Shown: positions 16,813 to 25,829, counted from the stretch's first letter. The stretch: 64,000 nt of DNA from DASQZT01 sp035638575 (GCA_035638575.1 DASQZT010000070.1:1-64000), one strand, 5' to 3'. Notes: a model not told the origin generated them from the letters alone. Numbers and translations are program-made.

Positions 16813-17760
16813 ATGCTTTCTCGAACAGGCACGCTTTCGTCCTTGCTGTTGGCCTGCGCACTGGCGCTGCCGGCGCAAGTGAAACTTACTCGCGGCCAGG
16901 ACCGGGTCGCCATCGAAATCGACGGGAGGCCGTTCGCCGTCTTCATCGTGGGAGGCAGCGGCGTCAACCGGCCATATCTCTACCCGTTGCGCTCCGCGTC
17001 CGGAAAGGCCGTCACGCGCTCCGTCCCGCCTGGCCAGCTGCCGGGCGAGAGCACCGACCACCCGCACCAGGCCGGCCTTTTTTTCGGGCCCGGAGACGTG
17101 AACGGCTTTAACTACTGGGCCAATCTGCCCTCGCCGCCCGATCCCAAGAACGGTCGCATCGTCCTGAAGAAGCTCGTCTCGGTGAAAAGCGGCGGCCCAT
17201 CGGGCGTTGTGGAGGCCCTCTTCGACTGGCTGAGCCCGGACGGCAAACCGATCCTCGCCGAGTCGCGCAAGACGACCTTTTACGCGGACCCGAAACTTCG
17301 CACGGTGGATGTGGACCTCGATCTCACCGCGGTCGAAAAGGTGGTTTTCGGCGACACCAAGGAAGGCACATTCGCCATGCGGCTGGCAACCTCGCTCGAA
17401 GAGACGCACAGCGGGAAGGTGGTCAACGCGCAGGGCGCGGCGGGAGAAAAGAACGTCTGGGGCAAGCGCTCCGAGTGGGTGGACTACTCCGGCGTGGTCG
17501 ATGGCGAACCACTCGGGGTCGCGATGATGGACCACCCCGGCAATCCCCGGCACCCCACTTATTGGCACGCGCGCGGTTACGGGTTGCTGGCCGCAAACCC
17601 GTTCGGACTGCACGATTTTCTCAACGACAAGACGCAGGACGGCAGCATGACGGTGGAACGCGGCAATCACCTGCGCTTTCGCTACCGGGTGATCGTACAT
17701 CCGGGTGACCATCAGGCGGCGCGTATCGCCGAGCTGTACCGCAAATACGCAGCGGAATGA
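16813..17760 (+). CDS. Secreted DUF6807 (PmoA-like) protein
   Basis: Exported protein of 315 residues: signal peptide (LSSLLLACALALPAQ) followed by the DUF6807 domain, often annotated PmoA although it has no shown link to methane oxidation. Family landmarks include RPYLYPLRSASGKAVTR, STDHPHQAGLFFGPGDVNGFNYW and the C-terminal HPTYWHARGYGLLAANPFG. In Acidobacteriota and Planctomycetota such proteins accompany sugar and glycan enzymes; no function is established. AGGAT upstream of ATG 16813 supports the start. Confidence 0.75.
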   Translation: MLSRTGTLSSLLLACALALPAQVKLTRGQDRVAIEIDGRPFAVFIVGGSGVNRPYLYPLRSASGKAVTRSVPPGQLPGESTDHPHQAGLFFGPGDVNGFNYWANLPSPPDPKNGRIVLKKLVSVKSGGPSGVVEALFDWLSPDGKPILAESRKTTFYADPKLRTVDVDLDLTAVEKVVFGDTKEGTFAMRLATSLEETHSGKVVNAQGAAGEKNVWGKRSEWVDYSGVVDGEPLGVAMMDHPGNPRHPTYWHARGYGLLAANPFGLHDFLNDKTQDGSMTVERGNHLRFRYRVIVHPGDHQAARIAELYRKYAAE

Positions 17761-17766
17761 CCGCGA

Positions 17767-19038
17767 TCAGCGCGTCATGCCCTGGAGGAACGCGACCACT
17801 GCGTTCTCCACATCCGCTTCGGCCCGCGGAGTAAACGGCGAGGTCGCGGGCTCGTAGCCGCCCTCTTCGAATGCCTTCGCCGTTGGCAGGTAACCCAGCC
17901 AGCCGTTGGTGTAGCCGAAATAAAAAGTGTGGGAGAACGGCGAGCGGCCGCGCACCCGCATGGCGATTTCACAAAACAGCTCGACCGGCGCGGACCAGAT
18001 CAGTGTGTCGTTAATGCGCAGGAACCGCACCGGCAGCCGGACCATCGCGCGCCCTTCGGTCTTCGCATAATTCGGGAGCGACTCCGGCCAGGCGAGGCCC
18101 TCTTTTCGCGGCGTATCGACGATCTTCTCGCCGGTCCAAATGGCGACTTCGGCGGTCGCCGTGCCCATCGACCCGACTGCGGCCAGAATTCGATCCCCGA
18201 GCAGAACGTTGAATTGCGAAAGATGGCCGCTGCGCGGATCGGGATACACGCTGTAGATGGGCGCGATGTTCCCCGCCGCACCGTTCACGAACAGGACCGT
18301 TCCGCCGAGCTTGTTCTCCAGGTACGCAGTGACGGAGCCCGGCGCATCGCCGCTGATCAGCAGGTTCTGGCCGCTCAGCACGGTTCCGTGCATGGCGTAG
18401 TTGGCGATCAGGGCGATCGGGCTCCCGCCGGCGCTCTCGATGCGGATCACACCGATCTGCCGGTCCACCGGCCCGTCGGGATTCAGGCCGAGCGACACGC
18501 GGCCTTCGGGGTCCTTGGCCCGGCGATTGAGGTTGGCCATGGAGAGGCCCTCGGCGAAAGCGATTCTTGCCGGCTCCAGCCTGGAGCGCGCCGAACGCAC
18601 TGCGCCGATCAGCGCCTTGGCAACATCGCCGGTGTACTCCCGATCCCATTCGTGGTCCGAGCGGCCGAGCAGGGCCCTATACATTCCCGGCTCGCCCACT
18701 TCCGGCGCGGAGTGCGTGTGAGTCACGCTCCACCAGAGCTGCTGGGGATCGATGCCGTCCTCCTTTTGAAGTTGGCGCACCACATCTTCGTACAAGGCGG
18801 GTGAAAACAGGCAGAGATCGCTGGCAATCAAGTAGAACTGCCGGTCGCCGGAATCCATGGCGACGACGCGGTGGTAGATTCTGTCCTGGACGCCGGTGGA
18901 ACGGCGCGCCGCGTACCCCATCAGCCATTGCGGTGTTTGCGGGGTGATGTCCACCCGCACGGCCGCGGCGCGGAAGCCGGCGCCGAAGAGTTCGAGCGAA
19001 ACCGCCAAGCCGATCGCAAAGAAACGCAGGGCAATCAT
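17767..19038 (-). CDS. Secreted neutral/alkaline ceramidase-like hydrolase
   Basis: Product of 423 residues with a signal peptide (ALRFFAIGLAVSLELFGAG) followed by a neutral/alkaline non-lysosomal ceramidase N-terminal-type domain: VRVDITPQTPQWLMGY, the metal-site segment SVTHTHSAPE and LIANYAMHGTVL. True ceramidases are longer and have a C-terminal domain that is absent here, so the substrate may be another amide or ester. ATG 19038 gives the signal peptide directly; the longer reading from 19119 adds an Arg-rich stretch. Divergent from the sulfite-oxidase-like gene. Confidence 0.78.
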   Translation of the reverse strand: MIALRFFAIGLAVSLELFGAGFRAAAVRVDITPQTPQWLMGYAARRSTGVQDRIYHRVVAMDSGDRQFYLIASDLCLFSPALYEDVVRQLQKEDGIDPQQLWWSVTHTHSAPEVGEPGMYRALLGRSDHEWDREYTGDVAKALIGAVRSARSRLEPARIAFAEGLSMANLNRRAKDPEGRVSLGLNPDGPVDRQIGVIRIESAGGSPIALIANYAMHGTVLSGQNLLISGDAPGSVTAYLENKLGGTVLFVNGAAGNIAPIYSVYPDPRSGHLSQFNVLLGDRILAAVGSMGTATAEVAIWTGEKIVDTPRKEGLAWPESLPNYAKTEGRAMVRLPVRFLRINDTLIWSAPVELFCEIAMRVRGRSPFSHTFYFGYTNGWLGYLPTAKAFEEGGYEPATSPFTPRAEADVENAVVAFLQGMTR

Positions 19039-19143
19039 ACGCGAGAGTCTCCGGGCACGGAGTAGTGTAGCAGGTCGGCGCGTGCCACAGGCGGCGCGCC
19101 CCGGTTGCACCAACTCCATCCCGTGGATTAGCCTGTGAGAGCG

Positions 19144-20298
19144 ATGCGACCGAACCGGCGTCAGCTCTTCGCCACTCTTTTATCCGCGGCCGCGGCCGGC
19201 AAATTGGGCCGTGCCGCGGACGACGCGGTGACCATCCCCGGGAAGCGTCCGATGATCCTGCACAACGACCGCCCCGAGGATCTGGAAACGCCAGTCCGCT
19301 ACTTCGATTCGTGGCTCACGCCGATCGACGCCTTTTTCGTGCGCCAGCACATTCCGCGGCCGGCGCCCATCGATCCGGAAGCGTACCGGCTCACCGTGAA
19401 TGGTATGGTGTCGAACCCGCGGCAGTTGTCGCTGGCGGATCTGCGGAAGCTGCCGCAATACACCGTGCCGGCCACCATCGAGTGCACCGGCAACGGGCGC
19501 GGATTTTTCACACCCAAGGTGCCCGGCATCCAGTGGATGCGCGGCGCGATTGGCAACGCCGAGTGGAAGGGGCCGAGAGTCGGCGACGTATTGAAGCTGG
19601 CGGGCCTCGACGCGTCCGCTGCATTTCTGGAGGCCGACGGAGCAGACGCAGGCGTAGCAGCAACTCCCGATTTCGTGCGCTCGCTCCCCATCCAGAAGGC
19701 CATGCACCCGGCCACCATCCTGGCCCTGAGCATGAACGGGCAGGCTCCCGACATTCACGGATTCCCCGTGCGCCTGATCGTCCCGGGCTGGGACGGCACC
19801 AGCTCCGTGAAATGGGTGATCCGAATTTCGGCCGCGGCGCAGCCTAACGGCGGCTTCTTCATGAATCCCGCCTACCGGTTTCCGAAGTACGCGCTTCCGC
19901 CGGGTTCGCCGCCGCGGCCCGGGGAGTTGGAAGTGATCCACGGCATGCCGGTGAAGTCCTGCATCACCGCCCCGGAGGACCAGGCCAGGTTCGCACCTGG
20001 GGCCATTGCGATCCGCGGCTTCGCATGGGCCGGCGAGCAGTCCATCGAGCGCGTCGACGTATCCACCGATGGCGGCAGCCGGTGGCACGCCGCGGAGCTC
20101 TCTTCGCCCAAACTGCCGTTTGCCTGGCGCCTATGGCACTTGGATTGGCGGCCCACCGATCCCGGTTACTACACGATTCTGTCGCGCGCCACGGATTCGG
20201 CCGGCCGCGTACAGCCCATCGTGGCCACATGGAATCCGTCGGGGTACCTGTGGAATGCGATCGATCGCGTCGGAGTGACGGTGGAGGCGGCGGCATGA
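19144..20298 (+). CDS. Molybdopterin-dependent sulfite dehydrogenase-like subunit (SorA/SoxC family)
   Basis: Periplasmic Mo-cofactor oxidoreductase of the sulfite oxidase family, 384 residues. The N-terminus has a Tat-type signal (PNRRQLFATLLSAAAAG). FFVRQHIPRP and the cofactor-ligating Cys in TIECTGNGRGFF are characteristic, and the C-terminal immunoglobulin-like dimer domain is present (ISAAAQ onward, ending with WNPSGYLWNAIDRV). It is paired by an ATGA overlap with a c-type cytochrome gene, the SorA-SorB arrangement for passing electrons from sulfite to a cytochrome. ATG 19144 was preferred over GTG 19135; both give the same signal. Other sulfoxide or sulfur substrates are possible. Confidence 0.85.
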   Translation: MRPNRRQLFATLLSAAAAGKLGRAADDAVTIPGKRPMILHNDRPEDLETPVRYFDSWLTPIDAFFVRQHIPRPAPIDPEAYRLTVNGMVSNPRQLSLADLRKLPQYTVPATIECTGNGRGFFTPKVPGIQWMRGAIGNAEWKGPRVGDVLKLAGLDASAAFLEADGADAGVAATPDFVRSLPIQKAMHPATILALSMNGQAPDIHGFPVRLIVPGWDGTSSVKWVIRISAAAQPNGGFFMNPAYRFPKYALPPGSPPRPGELEVIHGMPVKSCITAPEDQARFAPGAIAIRGFAWAGEQSIERVDVSTDGGSRWHAAELSSPKLPFAWRLWHLDWRPTDPGYYTILSRATDSAGRVQPIVATWNPSGYLWNAIDRVGVTVEAAA

Positions 20299-20606
20299 CG
20301 GCCCGGACGTTATGGCTCGCGTGCGCGCTTTCGGCGCCGGTGGCGGCCGCGGACCAGGCAGTGCTCGACCGCGGGCAGAAGGAGGAGGCCCGCAGTTGCC
20401 TCCCGTGCCATAGCCTGCGCCTGGTCCATTCGCAGCGCTTGTCGCGCGCCACGTGGAACAAGGAGCTGGACAAGATGGCCGGCTGGGGCGCGAAGATCCA
20501 GGACCGCGACGCGCTCCTGGAGTATCTGGCGGCCAATTTCGGCGACGACAAGCCCGCCGCGGCGCCGGCCTTATCGGGAGACGGGTCCGGCGGCAAGAAA
20601 CCGTAA
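20295..20606 (+). CDS. Small monohaem c-type cytochrome (SorB-like)
   Basis: 103-residue exported protein. A signal peptide (LWLACALSAPVAAA) precedes a single haem-binding CLPCH motif near residue 36. A Met downstream (DKMAGWGAKI) is a good axial ligand candidate. It shares an ATGA overlap with the molybdopterin subunit gene and is probably its electron acceptor. The Ala/Gly-rich polar C-terminus (PAAAPALSGDGSGG) looks disordered. Confidence 0.82.
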   Translation: MTARTLWLACALSAPVAAADQAVLDRGQKEEARSCLPCHSLRLVHSQRLSRATWNKELDKMAGWGAKIQDRDALLEYLAANFGDDKPAAAPALSGDGSGGKKP

Positions 20607-20620
20607 CAGCGGGGCTCGGT

Positions 20621-20680
20621 TCAGTCGCACCTCAGAGCCGGCAGCGGATCGATCCGCGCCGCCCTTCGCGCCAGCGAACG
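20621..20680 (-). pseudogene. Remnant of a MacB/FtsX-type permease C-terminus
   Basis: Read on the minus strand, the last 19 codons before a TGA give RSLARRAARIDPLPALRCD, which matches the usual end of acidobacterial ADOP-type ABC permeases (ARRAxRxDPxxALR). No membrane segments or start are left. In this lineage such permeases normally follow a padR gene, and a broken padR lies just upstream, so this is probably the tail of a deleted partner. The match is short, hence modest confidence. Confidence 0.45.
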
Positions 20681-20713
20681 CCCACCACATCCGGAGCAGC
20701 GCGGAGTTCCCGC

Positions 20714-20978
20714 CTACGCGTGCTTGAGCGCGCGAAACAGGCGTTTGGCCCGCGCGCGCTCCACCAGTTTCTCCATGCGGACCGCCTCCGCCACCGCGAC
20801 CTCGCGCCCGGTATCCGTCAGCCGGTAATACTGCCGGCGCACCTCCACGATCAGCCCCTTCTGCCAGCAGCCGCTAGATGATGCCGTAGAGCGTCCCCGT
20901 GCTGAGTTGGACCTCTCCGCCGGTCTGCCCGGCGACCTCCTTCAGAATCGCGTAGCCGTGCTTGTCGCCGGCCCCGTT
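20714..20978 (-). pseudogene. Broken PadR-family regulator
   Basis: The minus strand encodes a recognisable PadR winged helix: GDKHGYAILKEVAGQTGG, then LSTGTLYGII, then after damage LIVEVRRQYYRLTDTGREVA and a C-terminal helix ending FRALKHA with a TAG. Three lesions are visible: the N-terminal 20 or so residues before GDKHGY are missing, an in-frame TAG sits at 20874-20876, and one extra G in the run at 20855-20858 shifts the frame before LIVEV. In this lineage PadR proteins commonly regulate adjacent permease genes, and only a fragment of one remains beside it. Confidence 0.75.
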
Positions 20979-21028
20979 TTGCCGCCATCTTTAGAGCCGG
21001 GGTTTTCCAACCCGCGGGCCCAGTGGTG

Positions 21029-21037
21029 ATACTATGG
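21029..21037 (+). promoter_or_regulatory. Possible extended -10 promoter of nuoM
   Basis: TGATACTAT at 21029-21037 fits an extended -10 (TGn plus TACTAT, four of six matches to TATAAT), 17 bases before the nuoM ATG. No good -35 is visible. A start near 21044 would give a very short leader. Confidence 0.35.
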
Positions 21038-21054
21038 GGGGCTAATCCATCCTT

Positions 21055-22599
21055 ATGGACCACATCCTGTCGATTGTCCTGTTCACCCCGCTGGCCGGCC
21101 TCGTGGTGCTTCTCTTCATTCCCTCGGCGAATGCGCGAGCCATCAAGCTGTGGGCCAATGCGGTAGCAATCCTGGGCTTTTTGGCGTCGCTGCCGCTGGT
21201 CTTCCTGTTCGACCGCACCAAGGATTTCCAGTTCCAGGAACAGGCTTCGTGGATTCCCACCCTGGGCGCTACTTATCACATCGGCATCGACGGGCTGGGC
21301 CTGCTGCTGGTGATGCTGACCACCGTCATCGGCGTCATCGCCATTCTCTCCAGTTGGAACGCCATCCAGAACCGGCTCAAGGAATATTACGCTTTCTTCC
21401 TGCTGTTGCAGACGGCCATGCTGGGCGTCTTCATGGCGCTCGATTTCCTGCTGTTCTTCGTTTTCTGGGAAACCGTGCTGGTGCCCATGTACTTCATCAT
21501 CGCCATCTGGGGCGGCGAGCGGCGCGTGTACGCGGCCATCAAGTTCATGGTGTACACCCTGATCGGCAGTGTCCTGATGCTGCTCGGCATCCTGACCCTC
21601 TACTACCAGCACTTCGCGCAATTCCAGACCTACAGCTTCGACATCACCGAGCTGATGCGCACGCAGGTCTCCCCGGCCGTCCAGTGGTGGGTCTTCTGGG
21701 CATTCTTCGTGGGCTTCGCCGTAAAGGTGCCCATGTTTCCGTTCCACACCTGGCTGCCCGACGCGCACACCGAGGCGCCTACCGCGGGCTCCGTGGTGCT
21801 GGCCAGCGTTCTGCTGAAAATGGGGACATACGGCTTCCTGCGCTTCTCGCTGCCGCTGCTGCCCGATTCGGCGAAGAACCCGGCAATCATCAGTATCGTG
21901 TCGATGCTTTCGATCATCGCGATCGTCTACGGCGCCCTCGCCTGCCTCATGCAGAAGGACTGGAAGAAGCTGGTGGCCTACTCCTCGGTGAGCCACCTGG
22001 GCTTCTGCACGCTGGGGATCTTCGCGCTGAACCCCGCCGGGATTTCGGGCTCGATCATCCAGCAGATCAATCACGGCATCTCCACCGGCATGCTCTTCCT
22101 CATCGTGGGCGTGGTGTACGAGCGGCGCCACACCCGCCAGATCGCCGATTACGGCGGACTGCTCCGCGTGATGCCGGTGTTCACCATGGTGTTCGGCCTG
22201 GCGGCGCTCAGCTCCATGGGCATGCCGCCGCTCAACGGATTCATCGGCGAGATCACGATTCTGGCGGGCGCCTACCGCATGTCCTTCAACTGGGCCTTCT
22301 GGGCCGTCGTGGGCATCGCGCTGGGCGCAGCGTATCTCCTCTGGCTGTTCCAGCGCACTATGCTGGGCGAGGTGAACGAGAAGAACCGGACGTTGAAGGA
22401 TCTCTCCTGGCGGGAAATTGCGTATTTCACGCCGCTGGTGGTGTGGGCCTTCTGGATCGGCCTGAACCCCCAGCCCTATTTCCGCGTGCTGGACCGCACC
22501 GTGGCGACCATCGTGGAGCGCGTGCGCCCCGGCTACTACGCCGAACAGCACCTGCCCAATCCGCTCGAAGCCGGAACGCCCACGGCTGCGCTCCGGTAG
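21055..22599 (+). CDS. nuoM: NADH-quinone oxidoreductase subunit M
   Basis: Proton-pumping antiporter-like membrane subunit of respiratory complex I, 514 residues with about 14 transmembrane helices. Diagnostic segments include the conserved Glu in FFVFWETVLVPMY, the Lys in FAVKVPMFPFHTWLPDAHTEAPTAGSVVLA, KKLVAYSSVSHLG and the MPPLNGFIGE loop. It is alone: no nuoL, nuoN or other nuo gene lies in the window, whereas nuoM normally sits inside a long nuo operon. It may be a relocated complex I gene or an extra copy. The stop abuts, end to end, the stop of the convergent ABC exporter gene. Confidence 0.93.
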   Translation: MDHILSIVLFTPLAGLVVLLFIPSANARAIKLWANAVAILGFLASLPLVFLFDRTKDFQFQEQASWIPTLGATYHIGIDGLGLLLVMLTTVIGVIAILSSWNAIQNRLKEYYAFFLLLQTAMLGVFMALDFLLFFVFWETVLVPMYFIIAIWGGERRVYAAIKFMVYTLIGSVLMLLGILTLYYQHFAQFQTYSFDITELMRTQVSPAVQWWVFWAFFVGFAVKVPMFPFHTWLPDAHTEAPTAGSVVLASVLLKMGTYGFLRFSLPLLPDSAKNPAIISIVSMLSIIAIVYGALACLMQKDWKKLVAYSSVSHLGFCTLGIFALNPAGISGSIIQQINHGISTGMLFLIVGVVYERRHTRQIADYGGLLRVMPVFTMVFGLAALSSMGMPPLNGFIGEITILAGAYRMSFNWAFWAVVGIALGAAYLLWLFQRTMLGEVNEKNRTLKDLSWREIAYFTPLVVWAFWIGLNPQPYFRVLDRTVATIVERVRPGYYAEQHLPNPLEAGTPTAALR

Positions 22600-24438
22600 T
22601 CAGCGGTAACCCGCGGCCTGCAATTCGAACAGCTCGGCGTAGTGGCCGCGCACGGCCAGCAGTTCCTGATGAGTGCCCTGCTCCTGGATCTCGCCCTTGG
22701 CCAGCACCAGAATCCGGTCGGCCATGCGGACCGTGGAAAAGCGGTGCGAGATCAGCACGGCCATGCGCCCGCGCATGAGGTCGGCGAAGCGGAGGAACAC
22801 TTCGTATTCCGCGCGGGCGTCCAGCGTGGCGGTGGGCTCGTCGAGGATCAACAACTGGGCGTTCCGCATGTAAGCGCGGGCCAGGGCGAACTTCTGCCAC
22901 TCGCCGCCGGAGAGATCCACGCCGTTGTCGAAGCGGCGCCCGACCATCTGGTCGTAGCCGGCGGGCAGGCGGTCGATCACGCCCTTGGCCAGGCTCTTGT
23001 AAGCGGCTGTCTCGATCCCCTGCTGATCGGAGAGCGCTTCGACCTTGCCGAATCCGATGTTCTCGCGGACCAGCGCGTCGTAGCGCATGTAGTCCTGAAA
23101 GATCACGCCGATCTCGCGGCGAAGGTCTTCCACGTCGTACTCGCGCAGGTCGACGCCATCCAGCAGGATCTGCCCTTCGGTGGGATCGTAGAGCCGGGCC
23201 AGCAGCTTCACGAGCGTGGTCTTGCCCGCGCCGTTCTCGCCGATGAGCGCCACCTTTTCGCCGGCGTGCAACCGGAAATTGACGTCGCGCACCACCGCGC
23301 GCGTGGAGCCGGGATAGGAGAACGCGACGTGGCGGAATTCGAATCCGTCGCGGATGGGACGCGGCGCCGGAAGCGCGCCGGGCAGGGAGTGGATGGTGGG
23401 CTCGATGTCGAGGAAGTCGAACAGGTCTTTGAGGAACATCGCCTCCTCGGTAATGTCCGTGAAGCTGGAGAGGATCCGCTCGATGTAGGAGCGCGAGCGG
23501 GTGAACGCGCCGGTGAGGAAGGTGAAGGTGCCCACCGAAATGGCGCCGCCCAGGGTGCGCGCCAGCACCACCACGTACGCGCCGTAATATCCGCCGGTGG
23601 AAATCAGGTTCAGAGCGGAGCCGGCGATGGCGCGGCGAGTGGAGAGGCCCTTGTTCTCGGCATCGATGGCATCGGCCAGCCCACGATAGCGGTCGGTGAG
23701 GTAGGGTCCCAGTCCGAAGATTTTGACCTCCTTGGCGCTCTGCGCGCTGGCCCCCAGCAGCCGCAGGTAGTCGAGCTGGCGGCGCTGCGGCGTGCGGCGG
23801 AAGAGAGCCGAGTAGGCCAGCCTGCTGTAGTGCGTCTCGCCGAGAAAGGCGGGAATCACCGCGGCAACCAGCAGCACCATGAGCCACGGCGAGAACACCA
23901 GCAGGCCGGTCGAAAGCGTGATGAGGCTCAGGGTGTCCTGGCCCACGCTGAGCAAGGCCGCCAGCAAGCCGAGGCGGCCCGTGGTTTGGCGGCGGGCGCG
24001 CTCCAGCTTGTCGTAGAACACCGGGTCTTCAAACGACGCCAGGTCCAGCGCGGTGGCGTGCTGCATCAGCCGGACACTCACACGGTTGGTGAAGCGGTCG
24101 CCCAGGACGCTGTCGCACAGCGTCTTGGCGCGGCCCAGAAAATCACTGGCAACCGCGAGGGCGAACTCCAGCGCCACCAGTTTCCAGATTCCCGCCGCGG
24201 GGGGCGCACCGGCGCGATGGGAGATCCGCGCCACCACGCCGTCGAGGATGAGCTTCGCCACCCACAGGGTCGCCAGCGGCAATAAGGCCCAGACAAGCCT
24301 CAACAGCACGGTGGCGAGGACCAGCGGAGGGCTGGTCTCCCACACCAGCGCCAGCAGCGGGCGGACGTGCCGCAGGGACGCGAAGCGCGCCTGCCAGGTC
24401 AGTTCCTCCGCCGGGCGTCTGGGAGGATGGGGAGACAT
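22600..24438 (-). CDS. ABC exporter, fused permease and ATPase (MsbA-type)
   Basis: Half-transporter of 612 residues: six transmembrane helices in the first 320 residues, then a nucleotide-binding domain with Walker A GENGAGKTT, signature LSGGEWQKFALARA, Walker B LLILDEPTATLD and H-loop LISHRFST. It should act as a homodimer exporting lipid, peptide or drug; the substrate is not evident. ATG 24438 was chosen because earlier codons encode an Arg-rich stretch running into the divergent promoter region. No partner gene is adjacent. Confidence 0.9.
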   Translation of the reverse strand: MSPHPPRRPAEELTWQARFASLRHVRPLLALVWETSPPLVLATVLLRLVWALLPLATLWVAKLILDGVVARISHRAGAPPAAGIWKLVALEFALAVASDFLGRAKTLCDSVLGDRFTNRVSVRLMQHATALDLASFEDPVFYDKLERARRQTTGRLGLLAALLSVGQDTLSLITLSTGLLVFSPWLMVLLVAAVIPAFLGETHYSRLAYSALFRRTPQRRQLDYLRLLGASAQSAKEVKIFGLGPYLTDRYRGLADAIDAENKGLSTRRAIAGSALNLISTGGYYGAYVVVLARTLGGAISVGTFTFLTGAFTRSRSYIERILSSFTDITEEAMFLKDLFDFLDIEPTIHSLPGALPAPRPIRDGFEFRHVAFSYPGSTRAVVRDVNFRLHAGEKVALIGENGAGKTTLVKLLARLYDPTEGQILLDGVDLREYDVEDLRREIGVIFQDYMRYDALVRENIGFGKVEALSDQQGIETAAYKSLAKGVIDRLPAGYDQMVGRRFDNGVDLSGGEWQKFALARAYMRNAQLLILDEPTATLDARAEYEVFLRFADLMRGRMAVLISHRFSTVRMADRILVLAKGEIQEQGTHQELLAVRGHYAELFELQAAGYR

Positions 24439-24508
24439 ACAGGTAGTGTATGCGATGCGGCGTCGATTGAGATGGACCGCTGTACCGCGGCGCACGCGCC
24501 GGTTAGTG

Positions 24509-24517
24509 TGATATAGT
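24509..24517 (+). promoter_or_regulatory. Extended -10 promoter for the radical SAM gene
   Basis: TGATATAGT at 24509-24517 is a good extended -10 (TG, one base, TATAGT), with predicted transcription start near 24524 and the TTG start codon at 24539. No -35 consensus is evident, as is common with extended -10 promoters. Confidence 0.5.
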
Positions 24518-24538
24518 GGCGGGCGAGTTGCTTGTATC

Positions 24539-25828
24539 TTGCCAAAACTCCTGCTCATTACCGCCTCTTCGCCGGAAATCCGGAAAACGAGGCGGACACG
24601 GGTTCTCAACTTTCAGCAGATCACGATGCCCTATCTGGCCTCCAGAGTTCCTCGGAACTGGGATGTTACTCACGTCGATGAAGAGGCCGAAGACATAGAC
24701 TGGAACATCGACGCGGACCTGGTTGGAATTACGTTTCACACGCCCAGCGCTTTTCATGCCTATGACATTGCCGCGCGCTTCAGGTCGCGGGGAATATGTG
24801 TCGTGATGGGTGGTCCGCATGTAACCCTGCTGCCCGAAGAGGCCGGCCGATACGCCGATGTGATATTCATCGGAGAAGCGGAAGGTGTGTGGGAAGAATT
24901 CCTGGAGAGCTTTGAAGCGGGATCTTATCCTTGCGTGTATCGACAAACCACCGTGCCGTCTATGGAGCACGGTCCCAGCGCACGCCAGGAATTATTCCAC
25001 AGGCGCGACCATACCGCTGGGGTTCTGTTTGCGACTCGCGGATGTCCCAACCAATGCGACTTCTGCACGATCGCCGTGATGTATTCCCATAAGTTTCGTC
25101 AGAGGCCCGTAGCCGACGTGGCGGCGGAATATGCCTCTTTCCAGGGAAACGTAATTATCTTTTGGGACGATAACATCGCGGGCGACATGCAGTATGCAAA
25201 GGCGTTGTTTCGCGCCATCGCTCCCTATCGAAAGTGGTGGAGCAGCCAGGCGAGTATTCACGCCGGCGGCGACGACGAATTTCTGGAAGCCGCCGCCCGC
25301 AGCGGATGTAAGCAGTTGTTCCTGGGGTTGGAGTCCATCTCCCGGCAGAGCATGGCTGAAGTGAATAAGCGGTTCAACCGGCCGGACGAGTATTTGCGAA
25401 TTATCGAGCGCATCCATTCGCATGGGATTGCCGTTCAGGCCGGGATTGTTTTTGGATTCGATCACGATGCGCCCGGGATATTTCGGGAAACCATCGAGTT
25501 CCTGGAGAGCGCGGCAGTGCAGAATGCGACTTTTAACATACTGACGCCATTCCCAGGCACGCCGCTGTTTCGAAGAATGGAAGCCGAAGGCCGTATCTTG
25601 ACGCGGGACTGGCGCAAGTATAACAGTCGCGACGACGTTGTTTATCAACCAATGCGGATGACCGCGGCGGAACTGTTAGCCGGTTTTCGGTATGCGAATG
25701 AGCGTTTCTATTCTCTCTCCAGCACGGCAAGACGGCTATCACGCTCACCGGTGCAATTATGGTGGACGCTGCCGCTGAACCTGGCCTACGGTTATCGATG
25801 GCGAAGGACTGCGCAGGCCACGGCCTGA
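24539..25828 (+). CDS. B12-binding-domain radical SAM enzyme
   Basis: Product of 429 residues. An N-terminal cobalamin-binding-like Rossmann domain (DLVGITFHTPSAFHAYDIA, VVMGGPHVTLLPEEA, IGEAEGVWEEF) precedes a radical SAM domain with the 4Fe-4S cluster motif CPNQCDFC near residue 168. The usual cobalamin-ligating DxHxxG is not obvious, so B12 use is uncertain. The C-terminal part (TPFPGTPLFRRM, RDDVVYQP) resembles the DUF4070-type tail of BchE/HpnJ-like methylases and related enzymes. It starts with TTG; no ATG or GTG exists in frame between the upstream stop and MPKLLLITASSP. Base composition is visibly less GC-rich than its neighbours, suggesting separate acquisition. Confidence 0.83.
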   Translation: MPKLLLITASSPEIRKTRRTRVLNFQQITMPYLASRVPRNWDVTHVDEEAEDIDWNIDADLVGITFHTPSAFHAYDIAARFRSRGICVVMGGPHVTLLPEEAGRYADVIFIGEAEGVWEEFLESFEAGSYPCVYRQTTVPSMEHGPSARQELFHRRDHTAGVLFATRGCPNQCDFCTIAVMYSHKFRQRPVADVAAEYASFQGNVIIFWDDNIAGDMQYAKALFRAIAPYRKWWSSQASIHAGGDDEFLEAAARSGCKQLFLGLESISRQSMAEVNKRFNRPDEYLRIIERIHSHGIAVQAGIVFGFDHDAPGIFRETIEFLESAAVQNATFNILTPFPGTPLFRRMEAEGRILTRDWRKYNSRDDVVYQPMRMTAAELLAGFRYANERFYSLSSTARRLSRSPVQLWWTLPLNLAYGYRWRRTAQATA

Positions 25829-25829
25829 C

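Noticed and set aside
20851..22551. 566-codon minus-strand frame opposite nuoM
   Set aside because: His/Asp/Gln-rich nonsense complementary to transmembrane codons; only its 3' 100 bases overlap real sequence, and that is PadR-derived in another frame.
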